A stretch of DNA of 64,000 nt from Paraburkholderia largidicola (GCF_013426895.1 NZ_AP023174.1:3162001-3226000); one strand, 5' to 3'; shown: positions 25,468 to 33,866, counted from the first letter of the stretch. Notes: generated by a model from the letters alone, not told the origin. Made by a program: numbers and translations.

Positions 25468-25502
25468 AAAAAATCCCGCCACCAGTCACCCGGCGACGGG
25501 AT
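25468..25502 (-). terminator. intrinsic terminator of the histone H1-like gene
   Basis: On the minus strand an interrupted stem (GATCCCG...CGGGAT with inner GCC/GGC pairing) is followed by a TTTTTT run (25473-25468). It lies about 60 bases beyond the stop codon of the histone-like gene. Confidence 0.6.
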
Positions 25503-25539
25503 CAACGCTGATCGAGCGACAACCGCCACTCAATCAACC

Positions 25540-25557
25540 GACGCACTCACGTGCGTC
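25540..25557 (-). terminator. short hairpin directly after the histone H1-like gene
   Basis: Perfect 7-bp stem GACGCAC / GTGCGTC with loop TCAC, 5 bases past the stop codon in the minus direction. It lacks a T-tract, so it is perhaps a 3'-end protecting structure ahead of the true terminator. Confidence 0.45.
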
Positions 25558-25562
25558 ACTTC

Positions 25563-26168
25563 TTACGGACGGCTGCCCGTCGGGAACGGCCATGCTGCAG
25601 CCGGGTTCAGAGCCGTCTTCACCGTAGCAGCCGGCGCCGTCGAAGCAGCGGGCGCAGCCGGAGCAGGTGCTGCCTTCTTCGCAACAGCCTTCTTCGCAGG
25701 GGCAGCCTTCTTCGCAGGCGCAGCGGCCTTCTTCGCGGCAGCCTTCTTCGCAGGCGCAGCCTTTTTGGCGGCAGCCTTTTTCGCAGGCGCCTTCTTCGCA
25801 GCGGCCTTCTTCGCTGCAGCCTTCTTCGCCGGCGCTGCCTTCTTCGCAGCAACCTTCTTCACGGCGACTTTCTTCGCTGCAACCTTCTTCGCTGCAGCCT
25901 TCTTCGCCGGTGCTGCCTTCTTCGCAGCAACCTTCTTCACGGCGACTTTCTTCGCTGCAACCTTCTTCGTTGCGACCTTCTTCGCAGCTGCCTTCTTCGC
26001 CGGTGCTGCCTTCTTCGCAGCAACCTTCTTCACGGCGACCTTCTTCGCAGCGACCTTCTTCACGGCAACCTTCTTCACCGCTGCCTTCTTAGCCGGAGCA
26101 GCCTTCTTCGCAACGACCTTCTTCGCTGCAGCCTTCTTGGCTGCCGGTTTCTTCTTGGCGAGTGCCAT
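25563..26168 (-). CDS. histone H1-like Lys/Ala-rich DNA-binding protein
   Basis: Nucleoid-associated protein of 201 residues made almost only of Lys, Ala, Pro and Val, in [14 protein letters not shown] and PAKK units. There is no folded globular domain; it resembles the eukaryotic H1 tail and bacterial HctB/AlgP-like proteins common in Burkholderia. A longer module (about 26-29 residues from [10 protein letters not shown] to KKVAA) repeats about three times at both protein and DNA level, so copy number may vary between strains. The second of two adjacent ATG codons (26168) is preferred because GGAG then lies 7 bases upstream. Only about 18 C-terminal residues are non-repetitive (ending FPTGSRP). 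Confidence 0.9.
   Translation of the reverse strand: MALAKKKPAAKKAAAKKVVAKKAAPAKKAAVKKVAVKKVAAKKVAVKKVAAKKAAPAKKAAAKKVATKKVAAKKVAVKKVAAKKAAPAKKAAAKKVAAKKVAVKKVAAKKAAPAKKAAAKKAAAKKAPAKKAAAKKAAPAKKAAAKKAAAPAKKAAPAKKAVAKKAAPAPAAPAASTAPAATVKTALNPAAAWPFPTGSRP
25640..26110. repeat. intragenic tandem repeat in the histone-like gene
   Basis: The coding strand repeats blocks based on GCNGCGAAGAAG. A long unit of about 80-90 bases containing GGTGCTGCCTTCTTCGCAGC (plus strand) recurs at about 25836, 25912 and 26002 with few changes. Such arrays are prone to slippage and to assembly error. Confidence 0.7.
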
Positions 26169-26323
26169 CATTTTCTCCTTCAGGTTTTCAGATGAGAGTC
26201 AGTTCAAACTACACCCTTCGTCAAAACCCGCTTCCCGCGGACGCTTCTCACGGCGGCCACTGCGAAGCGGGCTATTCATCGGCGTACGCAGCTCCAGCGC
26301 GCTTACGCTAATGAATACGGTAA

Positions 26324-26428
26324 GGCGCGCCGTGCCTTCGGGCACAGCGCGCCAAGTCCAGTCGGCGCCCAATCTCGACGCCGCGAATCGTTTGATCGAG
26401 CCGCTCGCTTTATGGCGAACGGCTTTTT
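26324..26428 (+). ncRNA. candidate small RNA (hairpin plus intrinsic terminator)
   Basis: Two structures lie in order on the plus strand. The first is a stem GGCGCGC-C-GTGCC / GGCAC-A-GCGCGCC closed by a UUCG tetraloop (26324-26353). The second is an intrinsic terminator (26399-26428) ending in UUUUU. The only flanking genes are on the minus strand, so the terminator has no known gene to serve. The 5' end and promoter are not clear; the start given is only the first hairpin. Confidence 0.35.
26399..26428 (+). terminator. orphan plus-strand intrinsic terminator
   Basis: A 10-position stem (AGCCGCTCGC with GCGAACGGCT, one mismatch, 6-base loop) followed by TTTTT. On the minus strand the same structure has no T-tract, so the direction is plus. 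No plus-strand gene precedes it. Confidence 0.65.
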
Positions 26429-26604
26429 CCGGGGGGAAGTTTGCCCATCCCACTGAAGGGTTCGCAAAGTGCCTGTGATCTTTATAGGCCGTGGTAATCC
26501 ACGGCACACCGGGCACGCTCTGCATCAGGCGGTCATGCTCCTCACCAAACTTGCCGCGGCACAGCCAGCGGCAACCCCATCAAATACATATGCGACGCGT
26601 TGGG

Positions 26605-27819
26605 TTATTCCCAGGACAGCGCGCCACCGGTCTGATATTCGATAACCCGAGTCTCGAAGAAGTTGCGCTCCTTCTTCAGGTCGATCATCTCGCTCATCCA
26701 CGGGAACGGGTTTTCCTCGTTCGGGAACAGCGGATCGAGACCGATCTGCTGGCAACGGCGGTTGCAGATGAAGCGCAGATAGCTCTTGAACATCGACGCA
26801 TTGAGGCCGAGCACCCCGCGCGGCATCGTGTCTTCTGCGTAGCGATATTCGAGGTCGACCGCAGCTTTGAAGATTTCGCGGATTTCCGCGCGGAACTCAG
26901 CCGTCCAGAGATGCGGGTTTTCGAGTTTGATCTGGTTGATCAGGTCGATGCCGAAGTTGCAGTGCATCGACTCGTCACGCAGGATGTATTGGTACTGTTC
27001 CGCCGCGCCCGTCATCTTGTTCTGGCGGCCGAGCGCCAGGATTTGCGTGAAGCCGACGTAGAAGAACAGCCCTTCCATCACGCACGCGAACACGATCAGC
27101 GACTTGAGCAGCTTCTGGTCTGCCTCGAGCGTACCCGTCTTGAAGGCCGGGTCGGTCAGCGTGTGGATGAACGGAATCAGGAATTCGTCTTTGGCGCGAA
27201 TCGACTCGACTTCGTGATACGCGTTGAAGATTTCGCCCTCGTCGAGACCGAGCGACTCGACGATGTACTGGTATGCGTGCGTGTGGATCGCCTCTTCGAA
27301 CGCCTGGCGCAGCAGGAACTGGCGGCATTCGGGCGCCGTGATGTGGCGGTACGTGCCGAGGACGATGTTGTTCGCGGCAAGCGAGTCGGCCGTCACGAAG
27401 AAACCGAGGTTGCGCTTGACGATGCGGCGCTCGTCTTCTGTCAGCCCGTTCGGGTCTTTCCAGAGAGCGATGTCGCGCGACATGTTGATTTCTTGCGGCA
27501 TCCAGTGGTTCGCGCAACCGGAGAGGTATTTCTCCCACGCCCACTTGTATTTGAACGGCACGAGCTGATTGACGTCAGTCTGGCCGTTGATGATGCGTTT
27601 GTCGGCGACATTCACGCGCGCTTCGGAAGCGACTGCCGGTTGAACCGGCGGAGCGACTGCGAAGTCGTTCGCGAAGATGTTTTGAGCCGAGGGAGCTTGA
27701 TGAGCGGAACGCGTTTCGACTTGCGAACCGACGGCCGTTCCCGCAGCGTTGCGCAACACGTTTTGTTGCGAAGCACTCGAGGGAGTTACGGCAGTGATCT
27801 CGTCATCCCAGTTGAGCAT
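26605..27819 (-). CDS. nrdB: ribonucleoside-diphosphate reductase class Ia, beta subunit
   Basis: Provides the diferric-tyrosyl radical for dNTP synthesis with NrdA. Product of 404 residues. The first 75 or so form a low-complexity extension before the ferritin-like core. Metal ligands and radical site are visible: Glu/His/Tyr in [13 protein letters not shown], Glu in [14 protein letters not shown], and Glu/His in [13 protein letters not shown]. The C-terminus ends [10 protein letters not shown], suitable for docking to the alpha subunit. I chose ATG at 27819 (MLNWDDE); upstream ATG codons would add up to five residues. A 570-base gap separates it from nrdA, so it may be expressed partly from its own promoter. 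Confidence 0.95.
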   Translation of the reverse strand: MLNWDDEITAVTPSSASQQNVLRNAAGTAVGSQVETRSAHQAPSAQNIFANDFAVAPPVQPAVASEARVNVADKRIINGQTDVNQLVPFKYKWAWEKYLSGCANHWMPQEINMSRDIALWKDPNGLTEDERRIVKRNLGFFVTADSLAANNIVLGTYRHITAPECRQFLLRQAFEEAIHTHAYQYIVESLGLDEGEIFNAYHEVESIRAKDEFLIPFIHTLTDPAFKTGTLEADQKLLKSLIVFACVMEGLFFYVGFTQILALGRQNKMTGAAEQYQYILRDESMHCNFGIDLINQIKLENPHLWTAEFRAEIREIFKAAVDLEYRYAEDTMPRGVLGLNASMFKSYLRFICNRRCQQIGLDPLFPNEENPFPWMSEMIDLKKERNFFETRVIEYQTGGALSWE

Positions 27820-28389
27820 AAATGTCACCATCAATTTAGATCGGTTTGTACCATCTTTTCACGAGCGTTAAAAGGGTCCGCTCATGAAAAATCCTGTTTT
27901 CGAATCGCGTTGCGACCTACATACAACACTTTGTTCATTGGTATGTGAAGGTCACTCGTTGCGATTCGATCGAAACGTGTGTCGATGAAGCACGATGCAC
28001 GATCGAAAGCGCGTTGCTTCAGTGATGCGTATGCGTTGCTTCTGCGTTGTTCCGAACTCGAAACGTTGCTGCTTCGCTTGCGTTGCGCGTGTCGTGCGAA
28101 GCGTGTTGGGCGCGCGATGCGTCGGCACCTTGTCGCTCGCTCGTTGACTTCATCATGCGTGCGCCGTTCAGGGTTTTCTCGCACGTGTCGATGAGGTGTA
28201 GCACGTGATGTTCCTCGCTGCGTCGAGTGCTTCTGTTCCGACTGCAACGAGCGCCGCGCTGGCTTCGTGTCGCGATGAGCGGCGCGTTCGACTGGCTCCG
28301 CTCATCGCCTGCTACTTTGCTACTGCCTGTCTGCTACGTACCGCCGGCAAGCGTCGGCGGCTGACTCACTACTATATGAAGCGTCGCGC
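27820..28389. other. 570-base nrdA-nrdB intergenic region
   Basis: Unusually long for an nrdAB pair. It contains an 11-bp inverted repeat just upstream of nrdB (TTTCACGAGCG 27857-27867 and CGCTCATGAAA 27879-27889, mismatched at one position) and a perfect 11-bp stem at 28272-28308. No NrdR-box pair like that of nrdA is evident. Weak -35/-10-like elements for nrdB (TTCACA and TGTATG on the minus strand near 27945) are possible but not convincing. No protein gene is supported. Confidence 0.6.
28272..28308 (-). promoter_or_regulatory. perfect 11-bp hairpin downstream of nrdA
   Basis: Arms GCGATGAGCGG and CCGCTCATCGC with a 15-base loop, about 80 bases past the nrdA stop. No T-tract follows in the minus direction. 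It may attenuate read-through from nrdA into nrdB or stabilise the nrdA message. Confidence 0.45.
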
Positions 28390-31300
28390 TTACTGGCAGG
28401 CTTCGCACTCTTCGAAGCCAGGATCGCCCGGACGCATCATGCACACAGGACCATCCGCTTCCGGCGCTGCTTCGACAGCGGGCGCTGCAGATGCCGCCGA
28501 TGCCTGGAAGCCGCCCGTCACACCCGACGAACCCACACCGCCGCCGACGCCGAAACCACCCGCTGCACCACCGGCACCACCCGCGCCGCCGTCGCTCGAC
28601 GGCACTGCGTTCAGTGCGCCGTGCGCGACCGTCGACTTCTCGACGTGCGTCGCCGCCATCGTGCGGAGGTAGTACGTCGTCTTCAGACCGCGCAGCCATG
28701 CGAGCTTGTAGACCTCGTCGAGCTTCTTGCCTGACGCGCCTGCCATGTAGATGTTCAGCGACTGCGCCTGGTCGATCCACTTCTGACGGCGCGACGCCGC
28801 TTCGACCAGCCACGTTGCGTCGACTTCGAAGGCCGTCGCGTAGATCGCGCGGAGGTCGCCCGGCACGCGGTCGATGCGCGACAGCGAGCCGTCGAAGTAC
28901 TTCAGGTCGGCGACCATCACTTCGTCCCACAGGCCGCGCGCCTTCAGATCACGCACGAGGTAGTCGTTCACCACCGTGAACTCACCCGACAGGTTCGACT
29001 TCACGTACAGGTTCTGGAACGTCGGCTCGATACATGCAGACACGCCGATGATGTTCGAGATCGTCGCCGTCGGCGCGATCGCGACGCAGTTCGAGTTGCG
29101 CATGCCGTACGTCGAGATGCGCGAGCGCAGCGACGCCCAGTCCATCGATTCGCTCGAATCCACTTCGATGTAGCCGCCGCGCGCTTCCTCGAGCAGCTTC
29201 AGCGTGTCCTGCGGGAGGATGCCGCGATCCCACAGCGAGCCGCGGTAGGTCGCGTAACGGCCGCGCTCTTCCGCCAGTTCCGTCGACGCCCAGTATGCGT
29301 AGTAGCAGACGGCTTCCATCGAACGGTCGGCGAACTCGACGGCTTCCTGCGATGCGTACGGCGTGCGCAGCACGTGCAGGCAATCTTGGAAGCCCATGAT
29401 GCCCATGCCGACCGGACGGTGCTTCAGGTTCGAGTTACGCGCCTTGGCGACCGCGTAGTAGTTGATGTCGATCACGTTGTCGAGCATGCGCATCGCGACG
29501 CTGATGGTGCGCTTCAGCTTGTCGTGGTCGAGCACAACCGTGCCGTCCGCCTGTTCCTTCAGATGCGCGACGAGGTTCACCGAGCCGAGGTTGCAGACGG
29601 CGATTTCGGTGTCGCTCGTGTTCAGCGTGATTTCCGTGCACAGGTTCGACGAGTGGACGACGCCGACGTGCTGCTGCGGCGAGCGCACATTGCACGGATC
29701 CTTGAACGTGATCCACGGGTGGCCCGTTTCGAACAGCATACCGAGCATCTTGCGCCACAGTTGCGCCGCCGGGATCTTCTTGAACAGCTTGATCTCGCCG
29801 CGTGCCGCTTTCTCTTCGTAAGCCGTGTAGGCCTTCTCGAAGTCGGCGCCGAACAGATCGTGCAGGTCCGGGCAGGTGGACGGCGAGAACAGCGTCCAGT
29901 CGCCGCCTTCGTGAACGCGCTTCATGAACAGGTCGGGAATCCAGTTCGCCGTGTTCATGTCGTGCGTGCGGCGACGGTCGTCACCCGTGTTCTTGCGCAG
30001 CTCGAGGAATTCTTCGATGTCGAGGTGCCACGATTCCAGGTACGCGCACACCGCGCCCTTGCGCTTGCCGCCCTGGTTCACGGCGACGGCCGTGTCGTTG
30101 ACGACCTTCAGGAACGGCACGACGCCTTGCGACTTGCCGTTGGTGCCCTTGATGTGCGAGCCGAGCGCACGCACGCGCGTCCAGTCGTTGCCCAGACCGC
30201 CGGCGAACTTCGACAGCAGCGCGTTTTCCTTCAGCGCTTCGTAGATGCCGTCGAGGTCGTCGTCGACCGTCGTCAGGTAGCACGACGACAGTTGCGAGCG
30301 GCGCGTGCCCGAGTTGAACAAAGTAGGCGTGGACGACATGAAGTCGAACGACGACAGCACGTTGTAGAACTCGATCGCGCGCGCTTCGCGGTCGATCTCG
30401 TTCAGCGACAGACCCATCGCGACACGCATAAAGAATGCCTGCGGCATTTCGATGCGCGTACCGTCGGCGTGCAGGAAGTAGCGGTCATACAGCGTTTGCA
30501 GACCGAGGTAGCCGAACTGCAGGTCGCGGTTCGCGTCGAGCGCGGCGCCCAGACGCTTCAGGTCGAACTGCAGCAGCTTTTCGTCGAGCAGTTCGGCGTT
30601 CACGCCGCGCTTGATGAAGAGCGGGAAGTATTCGGCGTAACGCTCGCCCATTTCGGCTTGCGTGACTTCTTCTTCGAGGATCTCGCGGCGGATCGTGTGC
30701 AGCAGGATGCGAGCCGTGACCTGGCTGTACGCCGGGTCCTTCTCGATCATCGTGCGCGCAGCGAGGATGGCCGAGTCGTAGACCTGGCTCATCGGCACGC
30801 CGTCGTACAGGTTCTTGATCGTTTCCGTGACGATCGGCTCGGCGCTCACCGCGTCGCCCAGATTTGCGCAAGCGGATTCGATGATGCCGCGCAGCGCTGC
30901 CATGTCCAGCGGACGCGTGATGCCGTTGTCGGTCACGTTCAGGCCCGACGCGCCTGCTACGACTTCCGGCTCGTGGCTGCGTTCCTGGCTGCGCTTCTCG
31001 CGGTACAGCACGTAGGCGCGCGCAACGTTGTGCTCGCCCGTGCGCATCAGCGCGAGTTCGACCTGATCCTGGATGTCTTCGATATGGAACGTGCCGCCGT
31101 TCGGACGGCTGCGCACCAGCGCGCGCACGACGTTCTGCGTGAGTTGCTCGACCAGTTCGCGAACGCGTGCCGACGCCGCGCCCTGACCACCGTTGACGGC
31201 CAGAAACGCCTTCGTCACGGCGATGGCAATTTTCGACGGCTCGAACGACACCACGCTGCCATTGCGACGGATCACCTTGTAGTCGGCGTAGTTCGTCTGC

Positions 31301-31392
31301 GGCGCGAGCGCTGCTGCGCCCTGTGCGAGCGCTTCGGGGCGGCCAGCGGGTGCGCCTTCGAACCGGGTCGTCACGTTGTCGGTGGTTTGCAT
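28390..31392 (-). CDS. nrdA: ribonucleoside-diphosphate reductase class Ia, alpha subunit
   Basis: Catalytic subunit that reduces ribonucleotides to deoxyribonucleotides. Product of 1000 residues. An N-terminal ATP-cone (VIRRNGSVVSFEPSKIAIAV) is followed by a second ATP-cone-like region (RPLDMAALRGIIESACANL onward). The barrel shows active-site motifs NLCTEI, AVCNLGSVNL and the radical-path region NIIGVSACIEPTFQN. After the barrel comes a Gly-rich linker (GGAGGAGGAAGG and more), then a C-terminal redox pair in FEECEACQ. Start ATG at 31392, preceded by AGGAG at suitable spacing; TTG two codons upstream is too close to it. Preceded by a long leader and a tandem NrdR-box promoter. Confidence 0.96.
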   Translation of the reverse strand: MQTTDNVTTRFEGAPAGRPEALAQGAAALAPQTNYADYKVIRRNGSVVSFEPSKIAIAVTKAFLAVNGGQGAASARVRELVEQLTQNVVRALVRSRPNGGTFHIEDIQDQVELALMRTGEHNVARAYVLYREKRSQERSHEPEVVAGASGLNVTDNGITRPLDMAALRGIIESACANLGDAVSAEPIVTETIKNLYDGVPMSQVYDSAILAARTMIEKDPAYSQVTARILLHTIRREILEEEVTQAEMGERYAEYFPLFIKRGVNAELLDEKLLQFDLKRLGAALDANRDLQFGYLGLQTLYDRYFLHADGTRIEMPQAFFMRVAMGLSLNEIDREARAIEFYNVLSSFDFMSSTPTLFNSGTRRSQLSSCYLTTVDDDLDGIYEALKENALLSKFAGGLGNDWTRVRALGSHIKGTNGKSQGVVPFLKVVNDTAVAVNQGGKRKGAVCAYLESWHLDIEEFLELRKNTGDDRRRTHDMNTANWIPDLFMKRVHEGGDWTLFSPSTCPDLHDLFGADFEKAYTAYEEKAARGEIKLFKKIPAAQLWRKMLGMLFETGHPWITFKDPCNVRSPQQHVGVVHSSNLCTEITLNTSDTEIAVCNLGSVNLVAHLKEQADGTVVLDHDKLKRTISVAMRMLDNVIDINYYAVAKARNSNLKHRPVGMGIMGFQDCLHVLRTPYASQEAVEFADRSMEAVCYYAYWASTELAEERGRYATYRGSLWDRGILPQDTLKLLEEARGGYIEVDSSESMDWASLRSRISTYGMRNSNCVAIAPTATISNIIGVSACIEPTFQNLYVKSNLSGEFTVVNDYLVRDLKARGLWDEVMVADLKYFDGSLSRIDRVPGDLRAIYATAFEVDATWLVEAASRRQKWIDQAQSLNIYMAGASGKKLDEVYKLAWLRGLKTTYYLRTMAATHVEKSTVAHGALNAVPSSDGGAGGAGGAAGGFGVGGGVGSSGVTGGFQASAASAAPAVEAAPEADGPVCMMRPGDPGFEECEACQ

Positions 31393-31695
31393 GTGCAAAG
31401 CTCCTGGTCTTGGAATAGTGCGGAGTTACCGCGGATTAGTACAAACGCTGCGCCACCCCGGACGCATGCGATGAGGGTGAAGAAGAGAAACAGCGGGAAC
31501 CTTGAAACAGAGAGGCCGGATGCGACAGATCCGTCGGGACGTACTTCAACGTTGTGTGTGTCGCGATCACTTGGCTGTGCCTTTTCTTCGAATTTGCCGG
31601 CGCACCGGTCGTCGTAACTGGTTGCGCCGCATCAGATTTTTCAGTGCCGGTAATGCTGACGGCGCCATGCTCATGGAGCGGGCGCCGCCTGACAA

Positions 31696-31711
31696 ACACT
31701 ACATCTTGTGC
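31696..31711 (-). promoter_or_regulatory. NrdR box 2 (proximal)
   Basis: Plus strand ACACTACATCTTGTGC, a good match to the 16-bp palindromic NrdR consensus (ACAC-WATATATW-GTGT). It lies 31 bases from the second box, start to start. NrdR is the ATP/dATP-sensing repressor of ribonucleotide reductase genes. Confidence 0.8.
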
Positions 31712-31726
31712 AAAAACTGATTAACG

Positions 31727-31742
31727 GCACGAAGTATAGTGT
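31727..31742 (-). promoter_or_regulatory. NrdR box 1 (distal, overlaps the -10 element)
   Basis: Plus strand GCACGAAGTATAGTGT, matching the NrdR consensus at most positions. A 31-base start-to-start distance (three helical turns) is the arrangement known for paired NrdR boxes. It covers the -10 element of the nrdA promoter. Confidence 0.8.
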
Positions 31743-31760
31743 ACTGAACGGTCATCGCAA
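31733..31760 (-). promoter_or_regulatory. nrdA promoter
   Basis: On the minus strand TTGCGA (31760-31755) and TATACT (31738-31733) with a 16-base spacer. The -10 lies inside NrdR box 1 and the second box covers the expected start and initial transcribed region, so repressor binding would block polymerase. The predicted start near 31726 leaves a leader of about 330 bases before the nrdA ATG. Apart from these sites, the 31393-31889 gap holds no gene that I can support. Confidence 0.65.
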
Positions 31761-31889
31761 ATTCTTTTATTTGGTCTGACGATCTTGACTTTTGCGATGC
31801 CCGCGTCGGAAAAAGCTGTCGGGGACATGACACGCGCTCACAGCGCGCTGACGGTGTCTGTTGGGTTGCGCACAGAACGGCCAACCCGC

Positions 31890-32510
31890 TTACGACGTTA
31901 TCGGCGCGCGCGTCGACGGATGCAGATAGGGGAAGTACTGATCGGTCAGCGCGGTGTCGCGCTGCAGACGCGGCCAGTCGAAGTGCGGGCCGGGATCGGT
32001 CTTGCGGCCCGGCGCGATGTCCGAGTGACCCGCGAGCGCTTCGATCGCGTAGTGCCCAGCGAGTGCCTGCACGAGCGGCGCGAGCGTCTGGTATTGCGCC
32101 GCTTCGAACGCCGATGCGTCGCTGCCTTCGAGCTCGATGCCGATCGAAAAGTCGTTGCAGCGCTCGCGTCCGAAGAAGTTCGACGCACCCGCGTGCCATG
32201 CACGCTCGTCGCACGAGACGTACTGCTCGAGCGCGCCATCGCGATGGATCACGAAATGCGCGGACACCCGCACGTCGCGCAGATGCGCGTCGAAGTACGG
32301 ATGCGCGTCGCAATCGAGACGGTTGAGGAAGAGATCGGTGATGCCCGTGCCGCCGAATTCGTTCGGCGGCAGGCTGATGTTGTGAACGACGATCAGCGTC
32401 GGGCGCGCGCCGTTCGGGCGCACTTCGAAATTCGGCGACGGCAGCTTGCGCGCTTCGTTGATCCAGCCGTTTGCATCGACGGTGAAGCGCGCGGGGGCGT
32501 GTGCCGTCAT
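31890..32510 (-). CDS. ampD: 1,6-anhydro-N-acetylmuramyl-L-alanine amidase
   Basis: Cytoplasmic zinc amidase that removes the stem peptide from anhydromuropeptides; loss derepresses AmpC-type beta-lactamases in many species. The 206 residues show an amidase_2 domain with zinc and catalytic ligands in LIVVHNISLPP (His), WHAGASNFFGRERCNDFSIGIELEG (His, Glu), and GHSDIAPGRKTDPGPHFDW (His, Asp). The start ATG at 32510 overlaps the stop of the upstream small gene by 4 bases. Functionally linked to mpl in this window. Confidence 0.95.
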   Translation of the reverse strand: MTAHAPARFTVDANGWINEARKLPSPNFEVRPNGARPTLIVVHNISLPPNEFGGTGITDLFLNRLDCDAHPYFDAHLRDVRVSAHFVIHRDGALEQYVSCDERAWHAGASNFFGRERCNDFSIGIELEGSDASAFEAAQYQTLAPLVQALAGHYAIEALAGHSDIAPGRKTDPGPHFDWPRLQRDTALTDQYFPYLHPSTRAPITS

Positions 32511-32839
32511 CGTGCGTCGCGACCCGTCGGGCGGGTGGCGTAACGCTGCGCGTGATCGTGCGAGCAGAACGTCTGGCCCGCGACGAGCACGGAATCGCTC
32601 TTCGGCGCATGCACGCCGCATTGCGCACAACGGATCATCGGCTCGGCGAGCTGGGCAGGCTTGCCGTTCGCGCTACCGTTCGCGTGACCATTGGCTCGCG
32701 CGCCCGTGCGCGCGCCGGCGCCGGCGTCGCCGCCCGCACCTGTGCGCGCCGACGTGCGCGATGCGTCGGCACGGCGCAGCGCCTTCACCAGCCACTGGCC
32801 CACGATGAACAACAGAATCAGCAGAAAAATTTGTCGCAT
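32507..32839 (-). CDS. small PP0621-type membrane protein with Cys/His motif
   Basis: A 110-residue protein with one N-terminal membrane segment (about 3-20, IFLLILLFIVGQWLV), a low-complexity Gly/Ala/Asn/Arg linker and a C-terminal Cys/His motif (MIRCAQCGVHAPKSDSV...FCSHDHAQRY), suggesting a metal-binding knuckle. This small-protein type is regularly found upstream of ampD in betaproteobacteria; function unknown. The ATGA overlap with ampD suggests coupling, and the gene upstream (CcsA/YpjD-like) is only 5 bases away. Confidence 0.85.
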   Translation of the reverse strand: MRQIFLLILLFIVGQWLVKALRRADASRTSARTGAGGDAGAGARTGARANGHANGSANGKPAQLAEPMIRCAQCGVHAPKSDSVLVAGQTFCSHDHAQRYATRPTGRDAR

Positions 32840-32844
32840 GACAC

Positions 32845-33786
32845 TCAGACCACAGGACGGTGCAACAGCACCTCGAAGACAAAACGGCTACCGACATACG
32901 CGAGCAGCAGCGCGACGAACGACGCGAGCACCCAGCGCAATGCCGCGCGGCCGCGCCAACCCGAAACTTTGCGCGCTGTCAGCAGCGCGCCGAACATGAC
33001 CCACGACAGCAGCGCGAACACGGTCTTGTGATCGAGTTGCAGCGCGCGGTCGAGCAACTGTTCATTGAACAGCATGCCCGAGACCAGCGTCAGCGTGAGC
33101 AGCACGAAGCCCGCGCCGATCAGACGGAACAACAGCGTCTCCAGCGTGAGCAGCGGCGGCAGCGTGTCGAGCCAGCTCGACAGCCAGCCGTCGTTGCTCG
33201 CGGCACTCTGACGCGCGAGCCCGCCGCCGCGCATCGCGTGCAGACGCCGCTCGACGAGCAGCATCAGCACCGCATGCAGCGCGGCGATCACGAACAGACC
33301 ATAAGCGACGTTCGCGATCAGGAAGTGCAGCTTGAACAGCGGATCGGCTGCGTACGACAGCACGTGCACGCCGTTGAACACCAGCGGCAGCAGCGACGCG
33401 ATGCACGCGAGCGGCAGGACGAGCAGACGCAGGCCGTCGAGCGGAAAAAAGAAACTTTCGATCCAGTAAATGCCCGCGCCGAGCCAGAACATCGCCGACA
33501 GCGCGAATGCAAAGCCGAACACCATCGCGTCGTGCGGGAAGATAGTGGTATGCAGCAGCACGCCATGTGCCAGCAGCGCGACGAGCAGCACGACGCGCGT
33601 CGTCATCGACATGCCGGCGGATGCAGCCGCCAACCCTCGCCCGCCCACGGGCAGCGGCGCAGCGGGAGAAAGCGGCGACACGCTCTCGAGCGTCGGCGCG
33701 GCCGCCGCCTGCCGGTGCGCGCGCCAGCCCGCGACGGCTAGACCGCCGTACAGGAGCGCAGTGAGGGCATACAGTACAATATCCAT
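32845..33786 (-). CDS. CcsA/YpjD-family cytochrome c assembly-like inner-membrane protein
   Basis: Polytopic membrane protein of 313 residues with about eight hydrophobic segments. The family's conserved region includes LHFLIANVAYGLFVIAALHAVLML and a histidine-containing loop (LDHKTVFALLSWVMFG). Resembles the HemX/CcsA/YpjD group, possibly haem-related; YpjD itself lacks a clear biochemical role. The neighbouring ffh gene, divergent here and 80 bases away, is the classical partner (ypjD-ffh). Residues about 30-55 form a Pro/Ala/Ser loop. Confidence 0.85.
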   Translation of the reverse strand: MDIVLYALTALLYGGLAVAGWRAHRQAAAAPTLESVSPLSPAAPLPVGGRGLAAASAGMSMTTRVVLLVALLAHGVLLHTTIFPHDAMVFGFAFALSAMFWLGAGIYWIESFFFPLDGLRLLVLPLACIASLLPLVFNGVHVLSYAADPLFKLHFLIANVAYGLFVIAALHAVLMLLVERRLHAMRGGGLARQSAASNDGWLSSWLDTLPPLLTLETLLFRLIGAGFVLLTLTLVSGMLFNEQLLDRALQLDHKTVFALLSWVMFGALLTARKVSGWRGRAALRWVLASFVALLLAYVGSRFVFEVLLHRPVV

Positions 33787-33866
33787 ATTCGAAGTTTACA
33801 CCAGGCCCTCCAAAGTCCGCCGGTCTCGCGCGGTGACGGAACGGGCCGCACTGCTCATCGCCCCCC

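Larger units (their letters stand above)
26169..26604. other. 436-base intergenic region between the histone-like gene and nrdB
   Basis: No protein gene that I can support. Contents: a strong hairpin with TTCG loop at 26324-26353, a plus-strand intrinsic terminator at 26399-26428, and an imperfect inverted repeat TTGCCGC / GCGGCAA at 26551-26574, which may be part of the nrdB transcript end. The histone gene promoter should lie just right of 26169 on the minus strand, but no consensus stands out. A 108-codon open frame (26199-26525, minus) lacks coding features. Confidence 0.6.

Noticed and set aside
25640..26110. CRISPR-like regular repeat
   Set aside because: The spacing is coding periodicity without unique spacers, inside a Lys/Ala-rich gene. 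No cas gene is in the window.
25551..26195. Leu/Arg- and Ser/Pro-rich repeat frames opposite the histone-like gene
   Set aside because: Antisense and out-of-frame readings of the AAKK repeat; periodicity is explained by the histone-like gene.
26199..26525. 108-codon minus-strand frame between the histone-like gene and nrdB
   Set aside because: No domain, no Shine-Dalgarno. It overlaps the UUCG hairpin and the plus-strand terminator, which argue for a non-coding function.
29374..31617. 747-codon plus-strand open frame
   Set aside because: Antisense to nrdA and its leader, no domain, no start signal.
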